The position numbers and the translations under genes were made by a program. From a bacterium (GTDB lineage: Bacteria; BMS3Abin14): DNA of 8,400 bases. Every line of letters begins with the position of its first letter. Position 1 is the stretch's first letter. The stretch lies in the NCBI GenBank assembly GCA_020352595.1, contig CP070682.1:807513-815912 (forward strand), given 5' to 3'. This document shows, in pieces, positions 1-6,168 of this stretch. The notes under the pieces were generated by a model, which saw nothing but the letters and a program-made list of their open reading frames with translations, had not been told where the DNA came from and did not search any database.

Positions 1-914
1 CCGAGGCCCTGGAGAGCATCCTGGCGCAGACCTTCCCCCACTGGCGCCTCGTCGCCGTGGACGACGCCTCCACGGACCGGACCTGGTCCATTCTCTGCCG
101 GACCGCCAGCAGGGACGAACGCGTCCTCGCCCTGAAAAACGAGAGCAAGGGCATCGTCGGCGCGCTGAACACCGCTCTCGGCCACAGCCGTTCCCCCTTC
201 ATCGCCCGCATGGACGCCGACGACATCTCCCATCCCGGGCGGCTGGACCTGCTGCTGACCCTCATGGAGGAAAAACCCGCCGCCGGAGTGGTGGGAAGCG
301 CCGTGGCCCTATTCCCGTCCGGGGCGACCACACCCAACATGGAGCGGTACATTGCCTGGCAGAACTCCCTGCTCACGCCCGAGGACATGCGCCGGGAGCG
401 CTACGTCGAGTCCACCATGACCCACGCCTCGGCCCTCTTCCGGAGGGAACTGCTCGTGGAACACGGAGGGTGGCGGGAGGGGCCCTTTCCCGAGGACCTG
501 GACCTGTGGCTGCGCCTGCACAGCGCGGGCGTCGTTTTCGTCAAGCACCCCGAGGTCCTTTATCTCTGGCGGGAGCACGATGAACGGGAGAGCCGGGCAT
601 CGGACCGGTGCAGCCCCGAGGCCTTCCACCGGTGCAAGGTGAATCACCTGTCCAGGGAGCTGCGTGAAAGAGGACTTGAGAGCCTGGTTATCCTGGGACC
701 GGACAGGACCCGATCCCGGTGGGCTGACAGCCTTCTGGCCGAGGGGTTCGAGTGCATCCCCCTGGCCTGGTCGCCTGGTGAACCCCTGCCCGAAGAGGTT
801 GCCGGGGCGCCTTTCACGCTGGTGGCTTTCGGCGTGCCGGAGGTGCGTGAGAGAGTCAGGGTGGAGCTGGAAGAAACGGGGGAAGAGGAGAGGGACTGGA
901 TCTTCGTGGGGTGA
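1..914 (+). CDS. Family 2 glycosyltransferase, 5' end cut by window edge
   Basis: The frame is open from the first base, so the visible 303 residues are the C-terminal part of a longer gene; about 20 N-terminal residues (the first strand of the GT-A fold) are missing. An internal GTG at 57 is not a credible start because the residues before it (ESILAQTFPHW) are already typical of the family. Visible are the nucleotide-binding VDDASTD near residues 19-25, the metal-binding MDADD near 70-74, the acidic PED pair near 163-165 followed by LWLRL, and a WREH...SR segment that usually closes the catalytic domain. These fit an inverting transferase that moves a sugar from a nucleotide sugar to a cell-surface glycan or lipid; the substrate cannot be read. 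The last roughly 110 residues are an extra domain I do not recognise. There are no membrane segments. It converges on fxsA with 116 bp between them. Confidence 0.93.
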   Translation, partial: EALESILAQTFPHWRLVAVDDASTDRTWSILCRTASRDERVLALKNESKGIVGALNTALGHSRSPFIARMDADDISHPGRLDLLLTLMEEKPAAGVVGSAVALFPSGATTPNMERYIAWQNSLLTPEDMRRERYVESTMTHASALFRRELLVEHGGWREGPFPEDLDLWLRLHSAGVVFVKHPEVLYLWREHDERESRASDRCSPEAFHRCKVNHLSRELRERGLESLVILGPDRTRSRWADSLLAEGFECIPLAWSPGEPLPEEVAGAPFTLVAFGVPEVRERVRVELEETGEEERDWIFVG

Positions 915-1030
915 GGGAAACAGATCCGGCATACAGGAAACCGGAATGGACCCGGCTCCGTGATCTCCGTTATCGAACCTGGATTTCTGATACCAGAACC
1001 GGGATCCCGACACCCGGGCGCAGGTTTCCC
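915..1030. other. Convergent intergenic spacer
   Basis: This spacer lies between the stop of the glycosyltransferase and the stop of fxsA. It holds short CCGG, CCCGGG and GGGATCCC palindromes but no hairpin followed by a T-run on either strand, so I cannot name a terminator here. Confidence 0.4.
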
Positions 1031-1444
1031 TCAGTAACGGTGGACCCGGATCTGTCCGGAGCGGACCCTTTTTTCCAGCCACCTCTTCACAGCCACCTTG
1101 AAGGCCTCCCTCGTGGGGGGGAAGATGAGGGAGAAGCCCGCAAAGTCGGTGATAAACCCCGGAGTGATGAGCAGCGCGCCTCCCACCAGCAGCATGGCGC
1201 CGTTGACCAGGTCGTCGCCGGGGATCTGCCCCTGCTCCATCTTCCACTGGATGTTGGTGAAGACCCTCAGGCCCTGCTGCCGGGCGTAGTAGGCACCGAG
1301 TATCCCCGTTCCGATGATGAGGAGGATGGTGTTGCCCGCGCCGATGGCTGCCCCCACCTTGATGATGAGGTACAGCTCCACCGCGGGCACGATGGTGAAG
1401 AGGAGGAAGAGTCGGAGGAACAAGGGGGCATCCTTCCAGGTCAC
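1031..1444 (-). CDS. fxsA: FxsA family cytoplasmic membrane protein
   Basis: A 137-residue protein of the FxsA family, whose founding member in E. coli was found because extra copies relieve exclusion of phage T7 by the F plasmid; its molecular role is not settled. The family signature is clear: an N-terminal membrane segment with the VPAVELYLIIKVG motif (about residues 8-30), a second segment rich in Gly and Ile (33-53, ending in GAYYARQQG), and a third (80-103) with the conserved ITPGFITDFAGF. The tail is basic. The start is uncertain. The outer GTG at 1444 has no visible ribosome binding site. A TTG at 1423 (codon 8) has AAGGA about 7 bases before it and gives an N-terminus like that of most family members. 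It follows the cytochrome on the same strand, but a terminator and about 170 bp separate them, so it probably has its own promoter. Confidence 0.93.
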   Translation of the reverse strand: MTWKDAPLFLRLFLLFTIVPAVELYLIIKVGAAIGAGNTILLIIGTGILGAYYARQQGLRVFTNIQWKMEQGQIPGDDLVNGAMLLVGGALLITPGFITDFAGFSLIFPPTREAFKVAVKRWLEKRVRSGQIRVHRY

Positions 1445-1460
1445 GGACGGTTACTGTTCA

Positions 1461-1514
1461 CGCGTGCGACAGGATCCGCGGACTGGTTCATCCGCGGGTA
1501 ACGACTCGCACGCG
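1461..1514 (-). repeat. Nested inverted repeat in the fxsA leader
   Basis: Outer arms CGCGTGCGA (1461-1469) and TCGCACGCG (1506-1514) match perfectly over 9 bp. Inside them CCGCGGA (1476-1482) and TCCGCGG (1491-1497) match over 7 bp around an 8-base loop. The element lies just upstream of the fxsA start and would form a two-stage hairpin in its leader RNA. There is no T-run, so it is not a standard terminator. Its function is unknown; a cis-regulatory leader or a binding site are both possible. Confidence 0.6.
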
Positions 1515-1563
1515 CCTTTGCGCACCGGTACTCCTATCCTAACCATTGACCCCGGAAATGGAA

Positions 1564-1590
1564 AGGGCGGCCCCGGATGGGGACCGCCCT
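1564..1590 (-). terminator. Rho-independent terminator of the cytochrome gene
   Basis: On the minus strand, starting 26 bases past the cytochrome stop, AGGGCGG pairs with CCGCCCT, with an inner CCCC/GGGG stem (one bulged base) and a 4-base loop. TTTCCATTTCC follows, a moderately T-rich tail. Position and orientation fit the end of the 1617-4397 transcript. Confidence 0.75.
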
Positions 1591-1616
1591 CTCGCAGGTT
1601 GCCGGGAGCGGGGACG

Positions 1617-4397
1617 CTACTGGATGTTGAAATCTGCTTCTGTCATCACGCCGTCCCAGACGTAGCCGAAGGCGGAAAGCCCGGTGGTGGTGGCCTTGTA
1701 AAGACCTGGAGTGGTCCCCGGGTCTTTCCTGCGGGGGGCCTGTGTGTTCCAGGTCGTTTCGGCGATGCCGCCCGCATCGGAGGGACCAGTGGTCAGGGTC
1801 AGCGTTTCCGGCCCCGTGACGTCAATGGTCACCGTCGCATTGGGGAGGGGCAGTGCCGTCGTCCTGTCAACGACGTGGGCTCTGATGACCACGGCGTCAC
1901 CCGCATTGAAGGCGGTGGCGGGTTGGAACTCCGTGGTGGTGTTCTTGCCCTTGCCTACGGTGACCCAAGTACCGGTTTCCACCAGGGTCACACCGGCCTC
2001 CTTCGTCTGGCCCGGGCCTGTGGGTGTCGCGCACACGATGTTGGAGAAGCCGGATTCGCAGTCCGCGTAGCGTGAGGTGACCTTGTAACAGTACTGGTTG
2101 TCGTTGGTGAGACCCGTGTCGGCGTAGGTGGTGACCGTGCCTGTGTCCGCGACCCACTGGGACTTGCCCGACTGGTCGTAATAGACCGTGTACCCCACGA
2201 CATTCCCATCGCCGGTGTGCTCATCGGACCAGGTCAACGTCACCTGATTACTGGCCGGGGCTGCCTCCAGCAGGGTTGGCACTGGCGCTGTGCAGGCAGG
2301 CGGAGTGACTCCGACGGACGCGGCGGCCATGAGGAAGGGTGACGCGCCCGGGACCGTCATGTTGTGGGTCCAAAGGTTCCAGATGGCTCCGCCCCATGCC
2401 TTGAGGCCGGCGAAGAAGGGGTCTGCCTGCACCAGATAGGGTTCATCACCGCCGGCTCCCGTACCCGTGAGCGTCAGGTTGCCCGTCCCGTTGATCTCGT
2501 CGCGGAGGAACTCCACGTACTCGCGGCTGGTGGTCTGGTAATAGAGTCCGACCTCCACCAGGTCGGCCGCCGGGGGGATGCCGATGGTGACGTCGTCGAA
2601 GCCGCCGTCGTATTCGGCGTTGCTGAAGTAATGAGGGTCCTCGACACCATGCCAGACGGGGACCGAGATCCGCTGGGCGGCCTCGTCTATGCGGAACCCT
2701 TTGGGAGGTATCCTGTTGTCCTTGTAGCGTCCCGTGGCCAATGCGAAGTGGAAGGATTTTTCCTCACCGGTGATAGAACTGGTGGGCTTCATCTCGTAGA
2801 CGAGGGCGTCGTCGTGAACCTCGTCGGCCGCCAGCGGCTCGGGAGGCGGGAGCACACCGTTGGGGTCGGGCTGATAAGGATAGGTGAGCCCCTTGAGGGT
2901 CCCCGCCGCGATGTCATAGGGATTGATCTCGTAGATGAGGCCGCCGCCTGCGTAGGCCTTGATATTGATGAACATCCGGCGTCCCTCGGGGAACCCCGAA
3001 ATGAGCTTGTGGCCGGTCTGATTCTGGATCCTGAAGCTCAGGTGGCCGCTGGAGGGATCGTAGGCGAGGTTCTGGATGGCGGCCGCGAGAAGGAGCTGCT
3101 GCTTGGCACGTTCGGCTCCGGCAAGCAGAGCGGCCGGGTCGACACCCAGACCCTGGTTGAGATCAAGGGTGAGCACGGCCGCCCCCTGGTTCAGGATCTG
3201 GTCGTTGACAGGGTCATAGTTCGGTGAACCGGGGATGGCGCTGGCCACCACCCACGACACCCACGCATTGCCGCCCGTCAGGTCATGCACCGGCTGTCCG
3301 CTGTTCGGGTGCTCGACGCTGTCGTTGGGGCGCACCAAAGCGCTCGCCTGGGATGCCGCCTTCCCCACCATGTCCCGCATGTGGCAGTCCTGGCACTTGG
3401 CGACGTAGTTGTCCGCGTAGGAAGTCTCGTAGACGGAGGGATCGAAGGGACCCAGGCCCGGTGCGCCGCCAGGCTGTCCATAATCGGACAGCATGAACTC
3501 CGAAAAGGTCCTTTCAACATGGAAATAGGAGAACGCGGAGGTGGCCTCGGTGGGAAGGATCTGGGCCGGGTCCGCTCCCAGGTTGCCCAGGACGGGGTTG
3601 GAGACGTCATGGCAGGTGGCGCACATATACCGGCTCTTGTGGTATCGGCTGTAGAAGATGGGGTGGCGCGCGCTGGCGTCGGCGAAGGAGGCTCTCTTGG
3701 CCCTTCCATCATCCATGAAATACTGCCCGGAGGCGTTTTCGGTGTAATCGTTGGGAGGCAGGTCGCCCGTGTAGAAAAGCCCTCCGTTAAAGAGCGCGAT
3801 GGACTGGCTCAGGCGCTGGTCATCAACATAAGTGTCCCAGGCAGCCAGCCCCGAGGGAGTGGCACTGGCGTCGGTCTCGTCCCAGTAGCCGGTCCAGTCG
3901 CTTCCTTCCCTGACACCCGAGTACGTCGTACTAAAATAAGGGTCGTACATGCTGTGGCAGAAATCGCACTGCACCCCGTCATAGTCGTTTGCCGTCATGG
4001 CCGATGCGTTGGGTGGATCAGACCTCCCCTCCAACCACCCCTTGGGGAAGTGGCACCGCTCGCAGATGTCCACCGCGTTGGGGTTGCCCACGGCCCAGAT
4101 GGCATCCTGTCCGGCCACCGTCAGGCAGGACCAGAAGATGAAGTCACGTGCCGCCTGGGCCATCATGGAGCCTTTCCAGTTGAAGGCGGGTTCCACGGCA
4201 GCGTCGAAGCCGCCGTGGCAGTTCAGGCACCGGGTAGGGGCCTCGATGTCCGCCTGGTTGATCGGCGGCGGCTGCGTACCCGGCATGCGAACAAGCGGGT
4301 CCTGTGACACGGGCAGGGGCGTCCAGGCGCCCGAGATGCTGCAGAAAAGGAGCAGCGTCAGAAACCCTGCCAGTGCCGCGAAAAATTTTCCTCTCAT
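1617..4397 (-). CDS. Exported pentahaem cytochrome c with fibronectin III and Ig-like C-terminal domains
   Basis: A 926-residue secreted multihaem c-type cytochrome. I chose the ATG at 4397 because AAGGGGGG lies about 6 bases before it and a clear signal peptide follows (RGK, then a hydrophobic stretch to about residue 21, likely cleavage after SGA-24). The frame stays open upstream to 4484, but that part is basic and lies in the leader. There are five CXXCH haem sites at residues 57-61, 112-116, 144-148, 259-263 and 335-339. Further histidines that may serve as distal ligands lie in SVEHPNSGQPVHDLTGG (about 360-376) and TGHKLISGFPEGRR (461-474), a motif I know from deltaproteobacterial multihaem cytochromes. 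Residues 700-795 form a fibronectin III domain and about 800-926 an Ig-like domain, so the protein probably sits on the outer surface or in the periplasm, anchored through protein or glycan contacts. A role in respiratory or extracellular electron transfer is inferred; the partner is unknown. It is not one of the filament cytochromes OmcS, OmcE or OmcZ as judged by haem number and domains. It appears monocistronic. Confidence 0.93.
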   Translation of the reverse strand: MRGKFFAALAGFLTLLLFCSISGAWTPLPVSQDPLVRMPGTQPPPINQADIEAPTRCLNCHGGFDAAVEPAFNWKGSMMAQAARDFIFWSCLTVAGQDAIWAVGNPNAVDICERCHFPKGWLEGRSDPPNASAMTANDYDGVQCDFCHSMYDPYFSTTYSGVREGSDWTGYWDETDASATPSGLAAWDTYVDDQRLSQSIALFNGGLFYTGDLPPNDYTENASGQYFMDDGRAKRASFADASARHPIFYSRYHKSRYMCATCHDVSNPVLGNLGADPAQILPTEATSAFSYFHVERTFSEFMLSDYGQPGGAPGLGPFDPSVYETSYADNYVAKCQDCHMRDMVGKAASQASALVRPNDSVEHPNSGQPVHDLTGGNAWVSWVVASAIPGSPNYDPVNDQILNQGAAVLTLDLNQGLGVDPAALLAGAERAKQQLLLAAAIQNLAYDPSSGHLSFRIQNQTGHKLISGFPEGRRMFINIKAYAGGGLIYEINPYDIAAGTLKGLTYPYQPDPNGVLPPPEPLAADEVHDDALVYEMKPTSSITGEEKSFHFALATGRYKDNRIPPKGFRIDEAAQRISVPVWHGVEDPHYFSNAEYDGGFDDVTIGIPPAADLVEVGLYYQTTSREYVEFLRDEINGTGNLTLTGTGAGGDEPYLVQADPFFAGLKAWGGAIWNLWTHNMTVPGASPFLMAAASVGVTPPACTAPVPTLLEAAPASNQVTLTWSDEHTGDGNVVGYTVYYDQSGKSQWVADTGTVTTYADTGLTNDNQYCYKVTSRYADCESGFSNIVCATPTGPGQTKEAGVTLVETGTWVTVGKGKNTTTEFQPATAFNAGDAVVIRAHVVDRTTALPLPNATVTIDVTGPETLTLTTGPSDAGGIAETTWNTQAPRRKDPGTTPGLYKATTTGLSAFGYVWDGVMTEADFNIQ

Positions 4398-4411
4398 TGT
4401 TTCCCCCCTTT

Positions 4412-4498
4412 CCGCCGGGTACGCGGCAGGCAGGACCCGGGTTCCGCGGGCGGGACGGGTCCGATGCCCCCGGTCCTCCAGCACCCGCGGCAGGGTGC
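4412..4498 (-). promoter_or_regulatory. Structured leader of the cytochrome mRNA
   Basis: Three hairpins are packed between the start codon and the likely promoter. CCGCC (4412-4416) and CGCGG (4422-4426) pair with GGCGG (4449-4453) and CCGCG (4444-4448), leaving a 5-base bulge. GGACGGG (4453-4459) pairs with CCCGGTCC (4469-4476) with one bulged base. GCACCC (4481-4486) pairs with GGGTGC (4493-4498) around a 6-base loop. The first stem ends 1 base short of the purine-rich run that holds the ribosome binding site, so folding could affect translation. I compared it by eye with the c-di-GMP/cGAMP GEMM class, which often precedes such cytochromes, and did not find that core. The pairing is seen; the regulatory role is inferred. 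Confidence 0.45.
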
Positions 4499-4567
4499 CC
4501 GTTCAGCGTCCGGCCCTGAAAAACACCTTCTACGTGGATTTATACGGAAAAGGCGTGATGTATTTCC

Positions 4568-4594
4568 CTTAAAACCATGAGGTTTTAAGTATAG
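4568..4594 (-). promoter_or_regulatory. Perfect 22-bp palindrome beside a possible -10 box upstream of the cytochrome
   Basis: CTTAAAACC (4568-4576) and GGTTTTAAG (4581-4589) are a perfect 9-bp inverted repeat around ATGA. On the minus strand TATACT (4588-4593) resembles a sigma-70 -10 box and overlaps the palindrome by two bases, so transcription would start inside the repeat. No convincing -35 box was found. This arrangement fits a repressor operator over a transcription start, but the assignment is inferred. It is an AT-rich patch in otherwise GC-rich DNA. Confidence 0.45.
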
Positions 4595-4787
4595 CAAATA
4601 CGCGCACTTCTGGAGGGAATAACATCTCGAGGTCGCCTTCGCCGGTGGTCCCCCCGGTCCCGCACCACCTTTTCCCATGGCAAAAAGGGCCTGGAATGCT
4701 TGCGGGGAACAACCCTTCCCGCACAAGCCGGCTCCTTCACCCCTGTCGGCCGCGGGCGGAACCCTGACCCGTCCGACGCGAAGGGGC
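4595..4787. other. Non-coding spacer with two weak hairpins
   Basis: No credible gene was found between the cytochrome promoter region and the ferritin-like terminator. Two inverted repeats are visible. GGTGGT (4644-4649) pairs with ACCACC (4664-4669). GCTTG-CGGGGAA (4698-4709) pairs with TTCCCG and CAAGC (4716-4728), with a 2-base bulge. Neither has a proper T-run directly after it. A minus-strand frame through 4394-4789 exists but has no family features. Confidence 0.4.
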
Positions 4788-4813
4788 AAAAAAAAGCCCG
4801 GCGGCAGCCGGGC
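4788..4813 (-). terminator. Strong rho-independent terminator after the ferritin-like pair
   Basis: On the minus strand, GCCCGG pairs with CCGGGC (plus-strand 4796-4801 and 4808-4813) around a 6-base loop and is followed by eight T residues. It begins 35 bases after the stop of the ferritin-like gene at 4848 and closes that transcript. Confidence 0.93.
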
Positions 4814-4847
4814 CTCTCGTCACTATGAAGGTGTGAGTGTTCCCTTA

Positions 4848-5369
4848 CTAGTGCTCCAGGGAGATCTCCTGATAGCCGAGCCAGATACCCGTTCCGGAGA
4901 GGGAGTCTATTTCGGCCTGGATGATCATCACGTGGCTCTCCTCGATCTCCACCAGTTTCCGGTAGAACGCCTCGGCCTTGCCGTCCTCCGCCTGGGCTGC
5001 CCGCTCGGTGTAGAACCTGACGGCCTTCTTCTCGAACTCCAGCGCCTCCTCGAGAGCCTTCAGGTCGTCGAAATCCTCCTGGGGCTCTTCCGGAACCTCC
5101 GGGAAGATGATCTCCTCCCTGGGCGTCTCCCCGAACCTCGCGGCCGCCTCCTCGTAGGTCATCCAGGGCTCGTCGTTGGTCAGGGACTCGTAGAGGGTGG
5201 CGAACACACCCATGTGCTCGATCTCGTCCTTGGCGAGATGCTCGAAAACCTCCCGCCCCTTCGGGTCCTTGCTGCTCATGGCAGCGATCTTGTAGAACCG
5301 GTACCCCTTCTTCTCCGTGTCCAGGGCGATCTGTAGAGCCTCCACGTGGGCCTCTCGCTTGTCAGACAT
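4848..5369 (-). CDS. Ferritin-like diiron protein, rubrerythrin-related, no rubredoxin domain (second gene of pair)
   Basis: A 173-residue four-helix-bundle protein of the broad rubrerythrin/ferritin-like group. The ATG at 5369 is preceded by AAGGAGG at 8 bases; the frame continues upstream to 5489, but that stretch overlaps the neighbouring gene and is not helical. The diiron pattern occurs twice: Glu19 in TEKKGYRFY then E49-x-x-H52 in DEIEH, and Glu113 in FEKKAVRFY then E143-x-x-H146 in EESH. A short acidic Pro-rich linker (about 85-100) joins the two helix pairs. There is no cysteine-rich rubredoxin domain, so electrons must come from elsewhere. Members of this group act in peroxide reduction, iron oxidation or unknown diiron chemistry; which applies here cannot be decided. 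It lies 31 bp after the related gene 5401-5889, almost certainly in one transcript, and is followed by a strong terminator. Confidence 0.9.
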   Translation of the reverse strand: MSDKREAHVEALQIALDTEKKGYRFYKIAAMSSKDPKGREVFEHLAKDEIEHMGVFATLYESLTNDEPWMTYEEAAARFGETPREEIIFPEVPEEPQEDFDDLKALEEALEFEKKAVRFYTERAAQAEDGKAEAFYRKLVEIEESHVMIIQAEIDSLSGTGIWLGYQEISLEH

Positions 5370-5400
5370 GCTCGTATCCTCCCTTTCCCTGCATATGGGA

Positions 5401-5889
5401 TCAAAGTTCCTTCTTGAGGTTCTGCAGGAGCTCAAGGTGCTTGACCTCCTCGCGCCGGAGCCGTTCGAACGCCTCCTTCCCCTCGGCATCCTGGGTGGCG
5501 TCGCGCAGAAAGACGTAATAGTCGATGGACTTCTTCTCCGCCCTTATGCCGATGTCCAGGGCATGGGCCGGATCCTTGGTCAGACGGGCGTAGTGCTCAG
5601 CGTCCTCCGGATCCGGAAAGACAGGCTGCTTCTCCACGTCGTGCAGATACTCGGCCATCAACTGCTGATCCTCTTCCCTGTACCACTCGTGGACGAAACT
5701 GGGTTCGATCTCCTCCCTGATGACCCTCTTGTGCTCCACTTCCGCCTGGGCCAGGTGTCTGAACAGGTCCTTGACCCTGAAGTCGGTCACCGAATCGGCC
5801 ACCCTGCTGTAGAAGACTCTCCCCGCCTCTTCCAGGTCCAGCCCCAGCATGAACGCTTCGTACGGCCCGTATGCCTTTTTCCTTTCCAT
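5401..5889 (-). CDS. Ferritin-like diiron protein, rubrerythrin-related (first gene of pair)
   Basis: A 162-residue all-helical protein with the same architecture as its downstream neighbour but clearly diverged from it. The ATG at 5889 has AGGGGG about 6 bases upstream. Likely iron ligands are Glu20 or Glu21 in LDLEEAGRVFY, E50-x-x-H53 in AEVEH, Glu118 in RAEKKSIDYY, and E148-x-x-H151 in EEVKH. The middle segment (about 64-105) is longer and rich in acidic and aromatic residues (HEWY, EDAEHY). There is no signal peptide, membrane segment or rubredoxin domain, so it is cytoplasmic. It heads a two-gene operon with the gene at 4848-5369. Next to desulfoferrodoxin and rubrerythrin, a role in oxygen or peroxide defence or iron handling is the natural guess, but no activity can be read from sequence. 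Confidence 0.9.
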   Translation of the reverse strand: MERKKAYGPYEAFMLGLDLEEAGRVFYSRVADSVTDFRVKDLFRHLAQAEVEHKRVIREEIEPSFVHEWYREEDQQLMAEYLHDVEKQPVFPDPEDAEHYARLTKDPAHALDIGIRAEKKSIDYYVFLRDATQDAEGKEAFERLRREEVKHLELLQNLKKEL

Positions 5890-5943
5890 CTCAACCCCCT
5901 GTCGTCTGTGTCATGCCTGCTGTTAACCTAACCACGAGAAGGT

Positions 5944-5957
5944 ATATTATCAAATAT
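5944..5957 (-). promoter_or_regulatory. Small AT-rich inverted repeat upstream of the ferritin-like pair
   Basis: ATATT-ATCA-AATAT is a perfect 5-bp inverted repeat. It reads TGATAATATA on the minus strand, which contains a -10-like element and partly resembles Fur or PerR half-sites (TGATAAT). It lies 55-68 bases before the start at 5889. It could be the promoter, an operator of a metal or peroxide sensor, or both; the match is too short to decide. Confidence 0.3.
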
Positions 5958-6062
5958 GAATGGGCAGGGAAATGACGATACCTCCGATGAATCCCATTTT
6001 TTCCATGCAAAGCCTGACATCAGGCGTGCGGTGCCGGGTAACAGGTTCCAAGGACCGGGGGC

Positions 6063-6099
6063 CAGGTGCCAGGCGCCAGTCCCCTGGCTCCGGCACCTG
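6063..6099. repeat. Imperfect hairpin built from GGTGCC/CCAGG units
   Basis: CAGGTGCC (6063-6070) and GGCACCTG (6092-6099) form an 8-bp inverted repeat. Inside it GCCAG (6075-6079) pairs with CTGGC (6084-6088) around TCCC. The same units recur just upstream (GGTGCCGGGTAACAGGTTCC at 6028-6047). This is the style of degenerate CCTGG/CACCTGG repeats scattered between genes in many deltaproteobacteria; I know no function for them. Confidence 0.6.
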
Positions 6100-6115
6100 C
6101 GAGGAATGAAGGGAG

Positions 6116-6150
6116 GGGCAGGAGGGGCCTTCACGCCCCCTTGCCTGCCC
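6116..6150 (-). terminator. Hairpin terminator after the ferredoxin-like gene
   Basis: On the minus strand, GGGCAGG pairs with CCTGCCC (plus-strand 6116-6122 and 6144-6150), with an inner GGGG/CCCC stem, starting 19 bases after the stop at 6169. The following tail is pyrimidine-rich (CTCCCTTCATTCC) but has no true T-run, so termination may be weak or factor-assisted. Confidence 0.5.
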
Positions 6151-6168
6151 GTTCTTTTCCCTGTTTCC

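Larger units (their letters stand above)
5890..6115. other. Intergenic region with promoter-like AT patch and degenerate GC-rich repeats
   Basis: This region has two parts. Near 5935-5960 is an AT-rich patch that could promote the ferritin-like pair on the minus strand. From about 6028 to 6100 the DNA is a patchwork of short units such as GGTGCC, CCAGG, GGTTCC and GGCGCC. I see no gene. A frame running through it on the minus strand translates to the low-complexity Trp/Leu/Pro/Gly text that such repeats give. Confidence 0.5.

Noticed and set aside
309..1247. Long minus-strand frame across the glycosyltransferase and fxsA end
   Set aside because: It is antisense to two recognised genes and its translation is low-complexity Pro/Gly/His/Arg text, as GC-rich shadows give.
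2364..4307. Long plus-strand frames opposite the cytochrome (2364-3227 and 3285-4307)
   Set aside because: They lie antisense to the cytochrome, which has clear haem motifs. The translations are Val/Gly/Asp-rich with no domain.
4398..4484. 29-residue N-terminal extension of the cytochrome
   Set aside because: The ATG at 4397 has a strong ribosome site and starts a signal peptide; the extension is Arg/Pro-rich and would bury the signal.
4398..4498. GEMM (c-di-GMP/cGAMP) riboswitch ahead of the cytochrome
   Set aside because: It is expected from context, but neither the conserved core nor a tetraloop-receptor-like pair could be found by eye.
4394..4789. Minus-strand frame of 131 codons between cytochrome and ferritin-like gene
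   Set aside because: It runs through the leader hairpins and palindrome, has no ribosome binding site and no recognisable fold.
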